DNA of 64,000 nt from Bacteroidota bacterium (GTDB lineage Bacteria > Bacteroidota > Ignavibacteria > Palsa-1295): the NCBI GenBank assembly GCA_018266755.1, contig JAFDZW010000011.1, positions 1 to 64,000 of the forward strand, read 5' to 3'. Below, piece after piece: positions 1-7,517 of this stretch. How positions within the stretch are numbered: position 1 is the stretch's first letter; every line of letters starts with the position of its first letter. A program made the translations under genes and the position numbers. The notes below the pieces were generated by a model. The model had not been told where the DNA came from, did not search any database, and saw only the letters and a list, made by a program, of their open reading frames with translations.

Positions 1-1
1 C

Positions 2-694
2 TGCGAGAAGTCAACCGATGCGGGGCTTACATGGAATCAGGTGTACACCGGAATACCACATCAACTAACCGCCTGTTTTTGTCCATCTCGAGGTCTAATT
101 GTCGTCGGTACTTCAGAAGGGTTAGCCGCCCGATCAAGTGATTATGGGGAGCACTGGGATACGACAATCATTGGTGTTGCAAGCAGTGTGTTAGACCATA
201 TCTCATTCTCAGATTCTTTACACGGTGTAATAGCTGGTGGTTTGAGCACCTTGCGAGAGCTTTTCGCCGTAACCAATGATGGGGGGATGAGTTGGACACG
301 GTACGACTTTGTGGCACCGCCATTGACAGGGATTGCGATGCTTAACGATAGCGTAGTGTTGGCCTGCGCGGATGGGAACATCTACCGAACGACCACCGGC
401 GGTCTCCCATCGGGTGTGCCACCGCAACCAATGATCGATCTGAGTGTCCAGGTCTATCCAAACCCCACTCCGGGGGCTTCCACGATTCAGTATGTGCTGC
501 CTTCGGCGACTACGGTCTCGTGTACCTTCACCGATGCGCGAGGCGTTATCGTCTCCAGCACCGCTCCACAAATTCAGGATGCCGGAACGCACACACAGCC
601 GTTCGACGGGACGTTGCTTCCGAATGGAGTGTATTATTTCACCTTGTCCACCACGCAAGGTAGAGCTACCGGTTCGATCACGGTCCAACGATAA
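2..694 (+). CDS. Secreted BNR-repeat protein with T9SS sorting domain, 3' part only
   Basis: The reading frame is open from base 2, so the gene begins outside the window; a GTG at 41 is internal. The first visible residues read EKSTDAGLTWNQV, a BNR/sortilin-type propeller blade motif, and a second blade (TNDGGMSWTRYDF) follows around base 270. From about base 433 the protein changes to a C-terminal type IX sorting domain: VQVYPNPTPG, then a beta-rich segment, then LPNGVYYFTL and a terminal basic VQR. Such proteins are exported by Sec, moved across the outer membrane by T9SS and anchored or released there. The substrate of the propeller cannot be deduced. It resembles the larger protein at 19427-22390. 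Confidence 0.85.
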   Translation, partial: CEKSTDAGLTWNQVYTGIPHQLTACFCPSRGLIVVGTSEGLAARSSDYGEHWDTTIIGVASSVLDHISFSDSLHGVIAGGLSTLRELFAVTNDGGMSWTRYDFVAPPLTGIAMLNDSVVLACADGNIYRTTTGGLPSGVPPQPMIDLSVQVYPNPTPGASTIQYVLPSATTVSCTFTDARGVIVSSTAPQIQDAGTHTQPFDGTLLPNGVYYFTLSTTQGRATGSITVQR

Positions 695-849
695 GGCGAG
701 ATCAGAACAACATCGCTCCGGCCGGAGCGTAGTGATTACAAGACAACAGGTGCATGTCGCATTGTTCGCTGCGCATCTCAATTGTTTAAAGAGATGAGAG
801 AATCACGGAGGGGATGCAGGATACCGTGAGGGTTGTGAAGCTCCGCCGA

Positions 850-891
850 AGGGATTCTTCCCCTTCGCGTTGCTCAGGGTCAGAATGACAG
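850..891 (-). repeat. Dispersed GTCATTCTGA-type repeat, copy 1
   Basis: Read on the minus strand this contains CTGTCATTCTGACCCTGAGC and then GCGAAGGGGAAGAATCCC. A shorter relative, GTCATTCTGAGCGAACGAAG, lies at 35961-35980. Repeats of this form are scattered between genes in many bacterial genomes. It encodes nothing credible, and only two copies are visible here. Confidence 0.55.
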
Positions 892-904
892 GTGGTTGAA
901 TGTA

Positions 905-926
905 GAGACGCGCATATGCGCGTCTC
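905..926. repeat. 22-base perfect palindrome, left outer copy
   Basis: The sequence is GAGACGCGCAT followed by its exact reverse complement. It is preceded by TGTA. The second copy at 1162-1183 is followed by TACA, so the two extended copies (with the adjoining TGTA/TACA) face each other in inverted orientation. Confidence 0.8.
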
Positions 927-970
927 ATCGTTCGGAAAGTACCAATGATTGATTGAGTGGTGCACCAAAG

Positions 971-1003
971 AACCACCCCACCCCCTCCTCGCAGAGGAGG
1001 GGC
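971..1003. repeat. Inner inverted repeat, left arm
   Basis: This begins AACCACCCCACCCCCTCCTC and ends GAGGAGGGGC. It can fold on itself (CCCCTCCTC with GAGGAGGGG) and is the inverted counterpart of 1082-1113, with one base of length difference and one substitution in the small loop. Confidence 0.75.
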
Positions 1004-1081
1004 TCTCTTATTGTCTTTGCTGACGCTGAATTCAAGGTACTGCCAATAATTTCAAATCGGCGCAAGCAAGGAAGAACAGTT

Positions 1082-1113
1082 GCCCCTCCTCTACGAGGAG
1101 GGGTGGGGTGGTT
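1082..1113. repeat. Inner inverted repeat, right arm
   Basis: The arm reads GCCCCTCCTC, TAC, GAGGAGGGG, TGGGGTGGTT, the reverse complement of 971-1003 apart from one missing C and one loop change. The roughly 78 bases between the two arms encode nothing recognisable. Confidence 0.75.
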
Positions 1114-1161
1114 GTCCCGGGCGGTGCGGATCTTCCAGAAAGCAAGAACAGGCCGACAGCG

Positions 1162-1183
1162 GAGACGCGCATATGCGCGTCTC
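1162..1183. repeat. 22-base perfect palindrome, right outer copy
   Basis: This is identical to 905-926 over 22 bases and followed by TACA, mirroring the TGTA before the first copy. Together the four arms form a nested inverted structure of about 280 bases (903-1187). Confidence 0.8.
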
Positions 1184-1514
1184 TACAATCAGCCCAGGTG
1201 CTCGGAATATTAACTTTTTCATGGGCACCTTGACGGAGCCATTCTTATCATGTATCTTGTCTTTGAAATGACGGGCACCAGGCGTCACAGATTCAAAATA
1301 TCCATTGAAATGCAGATCCACATATACTCAGACCGCAAGCTCCCAATTCTTCCGCTCAGGTACTCAGTTGCCCGGGTGTGTGCACAATTATGTTGTTGAT
1401 GATATGTGCACTTACAGACCTAATCCCGCACATTGGCACCTCGCTGGTGACGGGAACAGAATGGGAACGAAAACACCCACTTTTTGACATAATAATATTG
1501 CTGTATCATTCCTC

Positions 1515-1543
1515 TTGCAAGTGCGAAAATTTTTTCGTACATT
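1515..1543 (+). promoter_or_regulatory. Candidate promoter with internal palindrome upstream of 1608
   Basis: TTGCAA at 1515-1520 and TACATT at 1538-1543 are 17 bases apart, as in a housekeeping-type -35/-10 pair. The spacer contains the palindrome CGAAAATTTTTTCG (1524-1537), with flanking GT and AC (1521-1522, 1539-1540) extending the symmetry. A repressor bound there would cover the -10 box. A strong ribosome site (AGGAGG) then lies just before the ATG at 1608. Prediction only. Confidence 0.4.
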
Positions 1544-1607
1544 TCATGTAAGCAGTTTTGCGCTCGGTGATTGAGTTTGTATTCGCGGGCTTTTAGGAGG
1601 GATCAGT

Positions 1608-2552
1608 ATGGAACACACAGTAGGATCAGGGAATATCAATGCCACTCAATATGCTGGATTTGTCACCGGGCGCGCAACTTCCCTTCGACACGAACCGCCG
1701 ACGAGTTCGACCGGCGGAGTAACGTTCACCGAACGTCCGCTTGTCGCGATCTCGGATACCGAAGTCCGTGCTCGGGTACAGTGGGGCAACCTCCCGTCGC
1801 GCCATTTCAACGTGTATTACGATCGGATCTGCTATCACGAAAAAGAAGCCGCGACGCTTGCCGTGATGCTCGACGATGCGTATCGTGCGGTCTTTGCAAT
1901 GACGCACGAAGGATTCTTCGACCGGGTGCCGGTGTACTTGTGCGATCTGCGCAGCCCGTCGTTGCTTGGGCGAAAAGCCGCGACACACTTCAATGTCGGC
2001 GAGCGGTCGGTGTATATCGTCCGTTCGATGACGCTCTCGGCGGAAGCAGAGCTGATCCCGATGGTGGTGCATGCAACGAGGTTTCATCGCTACCTCAAGC
2101 ACTACGGCATCACGCCGGGTTGGGCAATGCTCGAAGATGCCTACGCCACGTTCGTCGCCGAGCGCATCGCACATCATCGCCTGACGCATCCGTTCTTCGG
2201 AGCCGAGCCGGATGTCATCGCACATCACGTGATCGCACGGTCGTTTCTGCCGTCACTCAGCTATGCATGGCAAAGTGTCCGGTTCTCTTCGGATCTGGAG
2301 CGTCGAGTCCTCGCCGGAGCATTTTTGGTCTATCTCGGCGATACGGCGTCGGACGATCGGGTCACGACATTCTCGAAATGCGACGACGATGTGACCAGCA
2401 CGACCTTCAGAGCATACTTTGGAAAATCGCTCGAACAATTGGAAGCAGCCTGGCACGAGCATTTACCGAAAGCGTTGATGTCGTATACCGACGACGAGCG
2501 TAACGATATGCTCGGTCATTGGAACAGCATCATGTCGAGATTGCAAGGATAA
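1608..2552 (+). CDS. Peptidase-MA-like protein lacking the metal-binding HExxH motif
   Basis: The 314-residue product has no signal peptide and is probably cytoplasmic. ATG 1608 follows a strong AGGAGG. From about residue 64 (SRHFNVYYDR) the pattern matches the N-terminal strand and helix of gluzincin-type peptidase-MA domains. Where those enzymes carry HExxH, this protein has HATRFH (155-160), and the following WAMLEDAYATFVAE (172-185) matches the usual second zinc-ligand helix, with Glu176 in place. With a broken first motif it is probably not an active metallopeptidase. The fold assignment is inference; a completely different function is possible. It stands alone, convergent with the neighbouring operon. 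Confidence 0.6.
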   Translation: MEHTVGSGNINATQYAGFVTGRATSLRHEPPTSSTGGVTFTERPLVAISDTEVRARVQWGNLPSRHFNVYYDRICYHEKEAATLAVMLDDAYRAVFAMTHEGFFDRVPVYLCDLRSPSLLGRKAATHFNVGERSVYIVRSMTLSAEAELIPMVVHATRFHRYLKHYGITPGWAMLEDAYATFVAERIAHHRLTHPFFGAEPDVIAHHVIARSFLPSLSYAWQSVRFSSDLERRVLAGAFLVYLGDTASDDRVTTFSKCDDDVTSTTFRAYFGKSLEQLEAAWHEHLPKALMSYTDDERNDMLGHWNSIMSRLQG

Positions 2553-2555
2553 GAT

Positions 2556-3833
2556 TCAGGCCCGTCGCAGACGAGCCACGAAAAATCCGTCTGCCCCTTC
2601 GATATCCGGACGAACACGGCGTTCTTCTTCCAGCGTAAACTCGGGATGGAGTTCGGTGAACCAGCGAACTTGATCTTCACTTTCGCTTCTCAGCAGCGAA
2701 CACGTTGAATATAGCAGTACGCCGCGCGATTTGACGTACGGTGCATTTCGTTCGAGAATACTACGTTGCTTGGCGATCAGTTCGTCATGCATCTCATCGC
2801 TCAGACGCCACTTGATGCTCGGGTTGCGGCGGATGGTCCCGGTACCGCTACACGGTACGTCGAGCAGAACGACATCGAACGTCCCGAACACCTTCGGGCC
2901 GAGCATCGCATCTTGTTTGTCGGGTTTGACAATGCGGATATTCTGCGCATTACTTCGCACGACTCGTTTCCGCATCTCGTCGAGCTTACGGGAATCGACA
3001 TCGGTCGAAAATATCTCACCGTGACTCTTAAGCAAACTGGCAAAGTGCAGCGACTTCCCCCCCGCCCCGGCACATGCATCGAGGACGCGAATACGATTCG
3101 AGGTGATCTTCGCAAACGGCGCGACAAGCTGGCTGCCTTCGTCCTGCACTTCGAGATGTCCTTGCTTGAACGGCTTGAGGTCCCAGACATTGAGACGTTT
3201 GGAGAGGATCAACGCATCCTCGGCAATAGCTGACGTCGTTGTTTGGATACCGAGATCATCGAGCTCCTTCTTGAGTTCGTCGCGGCCAACGAAGATGCGA
3301 TTGGCTCGTAAGACGGTCGGCGCCTCTTCGTTGAGCGATCGCAGGATCGGCTCGACCTGATCGGGGCCGTAATCCTTCTCGAGCACTTCAGCAAACCAGA
3401 TCGGGAAGGAATAGTAGAGTGCGAGCCGTTCGGCAGGTTTGAGTTGCTTCAGGCGTCGCTCTTCGCGTTTACGGTCTGCCATCTTCTCGAAGACATCGAG
3501 CGGATAGGTACGAGCGAAACTGTTGCCGAGCGTCTCGATAATTTTCTGCAACTCCGGCGGCCGTTCGTTTTTGAAGGCCAGCAGATATGCGGAAACGACA
3601 AGCTGTGGATGATTGAACTTCGTCTTCAGTGCATCCTGGGCCACTGCTTCGAGCCGCAGATAATGTTTGATCGTTCCGAAATAGACTTCACCGATAAAAC
3701 GGCGATCCGTCGAGCCGAGATATTTTCGGTCGCGAAAAAAATCGCGAATGATAATATCCGACGGCAGCGTCGGTCGTTCGGTAAACTTCGCAAATACCTC
3801 GATGGTATGTCCGATGAGACTCGCCTTGATCAT
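2556..3833 (-). CDS. rsmB: RsmB-like 16S rRNA (cytosine-C5) methyltransferase
   Basis: This is a SAM-dependent RNA m5C methyltransferase of 425 residues. The N-terminal 120 residues form a NusB-like helical domain (RRFIGEVYFGTIKHYLRLEA), typical of RsmB rather than other RsmB/NOP2-family enzymes. The Rossmann domain shows the SAM loop DACAGAGGK (252-260). The two active-site cysteines lie in DVPCSGTG (Cys328) and YSTCSL (Cys378). Its ATG overlaps the tsaD stop as ATGA, so the two are probably translationally coupled. The exact target base (C967 in E. coli) is inferred from the family; a related m5C site is possible. Confidence 0.85.
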   Translation of the reverse strand: MIKASLIGHTIEVFAKFTERPTLPSDIIIRDFFRDRKYLGSTDRRFIGEVYFGTIKHYLRLEAVAQDALKTKFNHPQLVVSAYLLAFKNERPPELQKIIETLGNSFARTYPLDVFEKMADRKREERRLKQLKPAERLALYYSFPIWFAEVLEKDYGPDQVEPILRSLNEEAPTVLRANRIFVGRDELKKELDDLGIQTTTSAIAEDALILSKRLNVWDLKPFKQGHLEVQDEGSQLVAPFAKITSNRIRVLDACAGAGGKSLHFASLLKSHGEIFSTDVDSRKLDEMRKRVVRSNAQNIRIVKPDKQDAMLGPKVFGTFDVVLLDVPCSGTGTIRRNPSIKWRLSDEMHDELIAKQRSILERNAPYVKSRGVLLYSTCSLLRSESEDQVRWFTELHPEFTLEEERRVRPDIEGADGFFVARLRRA

Positions 3834-4858
3834 CCGGGTAATGTAGCTCGGGCTTGCGCGGTTAGTGAGAGTGGGGCACGCTCGCCGGCGGCAAGTTTTA
3901 ACGCGCCGAGCATCGCTATCATTGCCGCATTATCGGTCGAGAGTAATGGCCGTGTGGTAAGGAAGCGTCGATTGCACTTCTCTACCGCTTTCTGTAACTC
4001 CGAGCGTAGCAAGCTGTTCGCACTGACGCCCCCGACGCAGACAATATCGCGCAGGCCAAATTCCTTCGCCGCTCGTAACGTCTTGGCAACCAGCACATCG
4101 ACGACCGCCCGCTGAAACGATGCAGCAATATCGTGAAGATGCGCTGCAATAACATCAGGATTGTCCCGAAGATAATACAAGACCGACGTCTTGATGCCGC
4201 TAAAACTAAAATCATACGAGTCATCATGCATCATTGGCCTCGGAAACGAGACGAAGGAGTCGTCGCCTTCGTTTGAAAGGTTGTCGATCACCGGGCCTGC
4301 TGGATATCCGAGGCCCAGCATCTTGCCGACTTTATCGAATGCTTCGCCCGCCGCATCGTCAAGTGTTTTGCCGATAATACGGTACGTGCCGATATTCTCG
4401 ACCACGACAAGCAGCGTATGACCTCCGCTCACGACAAGCGCAAGAAATGGCAGTTCGGGTCGTTCGTGTTCAAGCAACGCACTAAAGATATGCGCTTCGA
4501 TATGATGCACGCCGACAAGCGGGACACCGAGCGACATCGAAAGTCCCTTCGCAAAATTTGTCCCCACGAGCAGCGCACCGAGAAGCCCCGGGGCATTCGT
4601 CACAGCAATGGCAGTCAGATCCGACGTATGCAGCGAGGCCTTCGCAAGCGCTTCTTCGACGATCGGTACGATTGTCTTCAAATGCGCGCGCGATGCAAGC
4701 TCGGGAATAACACCGCCATACTGTGAATGAAATAGCTGCGACGATATCACAACCGATGCCAGTTCGCCGCCGCGCAGCACGGCCGCACTCGTTTCATCGC
4801 ACGAGCTCTCGATGCCGAGAACGATGCCCTCAGTTGGAATCGTGATCGCTGTGGGCAC
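3830..4858 (-). CDS. tsaD: tRNA N6-adenosine threonylcarbamoyltransferase TsaD
   Basis: TsaD transfers threonylcarbamoyl from the AMP intermediate to A37 of ANN-decoding tRNAs, in a complex with TsaB and TsaE. The 342-residue length is normal. The ASKHA fold starts at VLGIESSCDET (13-23); the metal-binding HIEAH is at 119-123; a late glycine-rich segment reads CVGGVSANS. The start is a GTG at 4858, inside the last 29 bases of uvrC, and the stop overlaps the next gene by ATGA. The three genes are therefore likely one transcript. Confidence 0.95.
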   Translation of the reverse strand: MPTAITIPTEGIVLGIESSCDETSAAVLRGGELASVVISSQLFHSQYGGVIPELASRAHLKTIVPIVEEALAKASLHTSDLTAIAVTNAPGLLGALLVGTNFAKGLSMSLGVPLVGVHHIEAHIFSALLEHERPELPFLALVVSGGHTLLVVVENIGTYRIIGKTLDDAAGEAFDKVGKMLGLGYPAGPVIDNLSNEGDDSFVSFPRPMMHDDSYDFSFSGIKTSVLYYLRDNPDVIAAHLHDIAASFQRAVVDVLVAKTLRAAKEFGLRDIVCVGGVSANSLLRSELQKAVEKCNRRFLTTRPLLSTDNAAMIAMLGALKLAAGERAPLSLTAQARATLPG

Positions 4859-6866
4859 GTGCGATAGCCTCCTGTTCTTTGAAATATTGAATAATCTGTT
4901 TGGTGGCCTTCAAGCCGACAGCGCTCACCAGCTCGGGCTCGGAGGTATGCCGTACGCCATCAACCGAACCGAAGACTTCTAATAATTTCATCGCCGTCTT
5001 CTTCCCGATGCCAGGGATCTGCATGAGTTCGGTACGGATCGTACGCTTTTCGCGCAGAACACGATGATACGTGATTGCAAAATTGTGCGCCTCGTCGCGA
5101 ATATGCTGTAATAACTTCAAGCTGCTCGACGTACGTGGCAACAGAATTGATTCGCTCGAACCGACGGTGAATACTTCTTCGAGCCGTTTTGCAAGACCGA
5201 TAACCGGAATATCCTTCAGCCCCAGGCCGCTCAATACTTCGTATGCACTGGACAATTGGCCTTTGCCGCCGTCGATAATGATGAGATCCGGAAGTTCTGC
5301 ATTCTCATCGAGCAGACGGCCGTACCGGCGCATGACCACTTCGCGCATCGCGGCGAAGTCATCATTCCCTTCGATCGTACGAAGTTTGTACTTCCGGTAC
5401 TCATTCTTCTTCGGTTTGCCGTTCTCGAAGTAGACCATTGAGCTGACGTACTCGGTGCCCTGCAAATGAGAATTATCGAAGCACTCGATATGCTTCGGCA
5501 GCTTTGACAGATGCAGATCGCGTTGCAACGCCTTCACGGCATGCGGAGTAAAGTCGCTTTGCTTGAGCTTTTGGATCTTGATCTCGCCAAGCAGGAATTT
5601 CGCGTTCGTTGCTGCCATCGCGACAAGTTTTACCTTATCGCCGATCTTCGGCACAATGAGTTTCGGAGGCTTCATCGCGCCGGCGTCTTCGTCGTTCGAG
5701 AGTTCGCGCGAACGACGTGCAAGCCACTTCTCGACCGTTTCGGTATCCTCAAGTTCTACCGGAAGGAATATTTCTTCAGGGATGTAATCGGTAGTAGAAT
5801 AAAACCGCTCGAGCAGTGCCTCGAGAATTTCCTGTTCGTTTTTGCCTTCGGTACCGGTAAAAAAGAATTGCTGCTTACCGACAAGTTTGCCGTCGCGGAC
5901 TTTGAAGACGACACCACATGCATCATCGTCATCCGCGCTTGTGGCAAAGATGTCGCGGTCGGTGTGTTCCTCGCTGAGTACTTTCTGCTTGTTCGAATAC
6001 TCGGCAAGAATCGTGATCTGGTCTCGGACCTTCGCTGCTTCTTCGAAGCGCATCTCCTCCGCATGCCGATGCATTTCTTCGCGAAGTGCTTTTTCAAGAT
6101 CGCGTGTGCGGCCGGCAAGGAATTGCCTGACCTTCTTGATCATTGCAGCATACGATTCCTGGCTTACCAGTCCTTCGCACGGACCTTCGCAGCGTTTGAT
6201 GTGATATTCAAGACAGACGCGCGCCCTTTTTCGGGCGATGAAATCGGCATCGATCGCATACTCGCACGTACGCAACGGAAAGATGTCGCGCAATGTGCGA
6301 AGCACATAGTGCAACATCGTCCCGTCGGTATACGGACCGAAATATTTAGAACCGTCATGACGTTTGCGGCGGGTCGGAAATACTTTGGGATACGGCTCGT
6401 TCGTGATGCACACCCACGGATAGGTTTTGTCATCACGAAGATTGACGTTATACCGAGGCTTCAGCTTTTTGATCAGCGTATTCTCAAGAATGAGGGCCTC
6501 GACATCGCTATCGGTCAGAATCAGCTCGACATCGGCGATCTTCTCGACGAGTGCTCTGAGCTTCGCATCGCCTGCGCCGCGACGATAGTTTTGAAAATAG
6601 GAACGGACGCGATTCTTCAGATTCTTTGCCTTGCCGACATAGATGACTTTGCCAGCGGCGTTCTTGTACTGGTACACACCGGGGTTCTTCGGCAGCCCTT
6701 CGAGCTTTTCCTCAAGGCGGATGTCGTCAATCGTCACCGCCAGACGAAATTGCTCGGCACCCTCGGCGATGTCGAGGGCGTCCTCTTCCTGTTCGAACTC
6801 ATCGTCGAACCCGGCAACGTCATCGTCGTCGCCGTTATAGATCGGAAGTGGGTGGTAGTCAGTCAC
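4830..6866 (-). CDS. uvrC: Excinuclease ABC subunit C
   Basis: UvrC makes the dual incisions in nucleotide excision repair. Visible domains in order are the GIY-YIG nuclease (PGVYQY with VIYVGKAKNL), the UvrB-interacting UVR motif (EEMRFEEAAKVRDQI), the RNase H-like C-terminal nuclease (ECFDNSHLQG and LIIIDGGKGQ), and a helix-hairpin-helix (IPGIGKKTAMKLL). At 678 residues it is somewhat longer than usual because of an acidic N-terminal leader of about 55 residues (NGDDDDVAGFDDEFEQEED) before the first nuclease domain. The start used is a GTG; no in-frame ATG lies between it and the GIY-YIG domain. Confidence 0.95.
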   Translation of the reverse strand: MTDYHPLPIYNGDDDDVAGFDDEFEQEEDALDIAEGAEQFRLAVTIDDIRLEEKLEGLPKNPGVYQYKNAAGKVIYVGKAKNLKNRVRSYFQNYRRGAGDAKLRALVEKIADVELILTDSDVEALILENTLIKKLKPRYNVNLRDDKTYPWVCITNEPYPKVFPTRRKRHDGSKYFGPYTDGTMLHYVLRTLRDIFPLRTCEYAIDADFIARKRARVCLEYHIKRCEGPCEGLVSQESYAAMIKKVRQFLAGRTRDLEKALREEMHRHAEEMRFEEAAKVRDQITILAEYSNKQKVLSEEHTDRDIFATSADDDDACGVVFKVRDGKLVGKQQFFFTGTEGKNEQEILEALLERFYSTTDYIPEEIFLPVELEDTETVEKWLARRSRELSNDEDAGAMKPPKLIVPKIGDKVKLVAMAATNAKFLLGEIKIQKLKQSDFTPHAVKALQRDLHLSKLPKHIECFDNSHLQGTEYVSSMVYFENGKPKKNEYRKYKLRTIEGNDDFAAMREVVMRRYGRLLDENAELPDLIIIDGGKGQLSSAYEVLSGLGLKDIPVIGLAKRLEEVFTVGSSESILLPRTSSSLKLLQHIRDEAHNFAITYHRVLREKRTIRTELMQIPGIGKKTAMKLLEVFGSVDGVRHTSEPELVSAVGLKATKQIIQYFKEQEAIARAHSDHDSN

Positions 6867-6906
6867 GGTAATCGATTATCACGGGAGAGCCAAGACTCGC
6901 TGAGGG

Positions 6907-7311
6907 TTATTTCGTATGCTGGCACAATTCTACGAGCACACCGTTCGTCGACTTCGGATGCAAAAATGCAATCTGCATTTCATGCGCACCGGGTCGCGGA
7001 GCCTCGTCGATCAATTGCACCCCCTCGGCCTTCAAACGGGTAAGTTCGGCGGCAACATCATCCACTTCGAGCGCCATGTGATGGATGCCCTCGCCACGTT
7101 TCTCAAGGAATTTCGAGATCGGGGACGACTCCGAGAGTGGCGCCGTCAACTCGATGACGCTTTCGCCCACTTTGAACGAGGCGATGCGAACCTGCTGGTC
7201 TTCGACGATCTCGTGGTGAATCTCGCCGGAGCCCAACAGCTTCGCGAACAACGATTCAGCCGCTGCAAGATCTTTGACAGCAATGCCAAGATGGGATATG
7301 CGTGTTGCCAT
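6907..7311 (-). CDS. mce: Methylmalonyl-CoA epimerase
   Basis: The enzyme interconverts (2R)- and (2S)-methylmalonyl-CoA, linking propionyl-CoA or branched-chain catabolism with succinyl-CoA. The 134-residue product is a single glyoxalase/VOC pair: ISHLGIAVKDL at the N-terminus (His7), GIHHMALEVDD in the middle (His77/78) and GVLVELCQ at the end (Glu128), matching the expected metal ligands. I chose the ATG at 7311; a longer frame reading SQVQVLPRP upstream is translated tRNA sequence. The ATG lies only 3 bases after the mature tRNA-Arg end, with no ribosome site except inside the tRNA. Confidence 0.88.
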   Translation of the reverse strand: MATRISHLGIAVKDLAAAESLFAKLLGSGEIHHEIVEDQQVRIASFKVGESVIELTAPLSESSPISKFLEKRGEGIHHMALEVDDVAAELTRLKAEGVQLIDEAPRPGAHEMQIAFLHPKSTNGVLVELCQHTK

Positions 7312-7314
7312 GTG

Positions 7315-7388
7315 TGGTCTCGGCAGGACTTGAACCTGCGACACCCAGTTTAGGAAACTGGTGTTCTATCCATCTGAACTACGAGACC
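7315..7388 (-). tRNA. tRNA-Arg (anticodon CCT)
   Basis: The gene is 74 bases. Acceptor arms GGTCTCG and CGAGACC pair fully, the anticodon stem CCAGT/ACTGG encloses TTCCTAA giving anticodon CCT, and the T arm contains GGTTCAAGTCC. The discriminator is A, followed by CAC, so CCA is not encoded and must be added. It reads AGG codons. The epimerase gene starts immediately downstream. Confidence 0.95.
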
Positions 7389-7466
7389 AGTCCTCGTATC
7401 GGTTTGAAAACAGTATGAGTGCGGGTCTGGTGTCCTTGCAATGTCGTTGCGGAATGTGAAGAGAAT

Positions 7467-7498
7467 AAAAAAGGGCAGGCTCATCGCCTACCCTTTCA
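7467..7498 (-). terminator. Rho-independent terminator after the redox operon
   Basis: On the minus strand GGGTAGGC and GCCTGCCC pair (one G-U) around the loop GATGA, followed by a run of six T. It lies about 20 bases after the ferredoxin stop codon. Confidence 0.8.
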
Positions 7499-7517
7499 AG
7501 ATCATGTTCTACACAAC

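Larger units (their letters stand above)
695..1607. other. Gene-free stretch with repeats and a promoter region
   Basis: I see no convincing gene in these 913 bases. Short open frames here are translations of repeats; one on the minus strand reads SDPEQREGEESLRRS, a common artefact of a dispersed repeat. The stretch holds a dispersed-repeat copy (850-891), two nested pairs of inverted repeats (905-1183), unremarkable sequence from about 1190 to 1490, and a promoter-like region (1515-1543) in front of the gene at 1608. Confidence 0.7.

Noticed and set aside
786-968. Minus-strand open frame with SDPEQREGEESLRRS
   Set aside because: This is the translation of a dispersed repeat that yields the same false peptide in many genomes; no other support.
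1571-2503. Plus-strand frame of 310 codons overlapping the gene at 1608
   Set aside because: It has no ribosome site and a low-complexity Arg/Ser-rich composition; the 1608 frame has a strong site.
5511-7043. Plus-strand open frame of 510 codons opposite uvrC
   Set aside because: uvrC is complete on the other strand; the frame crosses the uvrC start region without any recognised domain.
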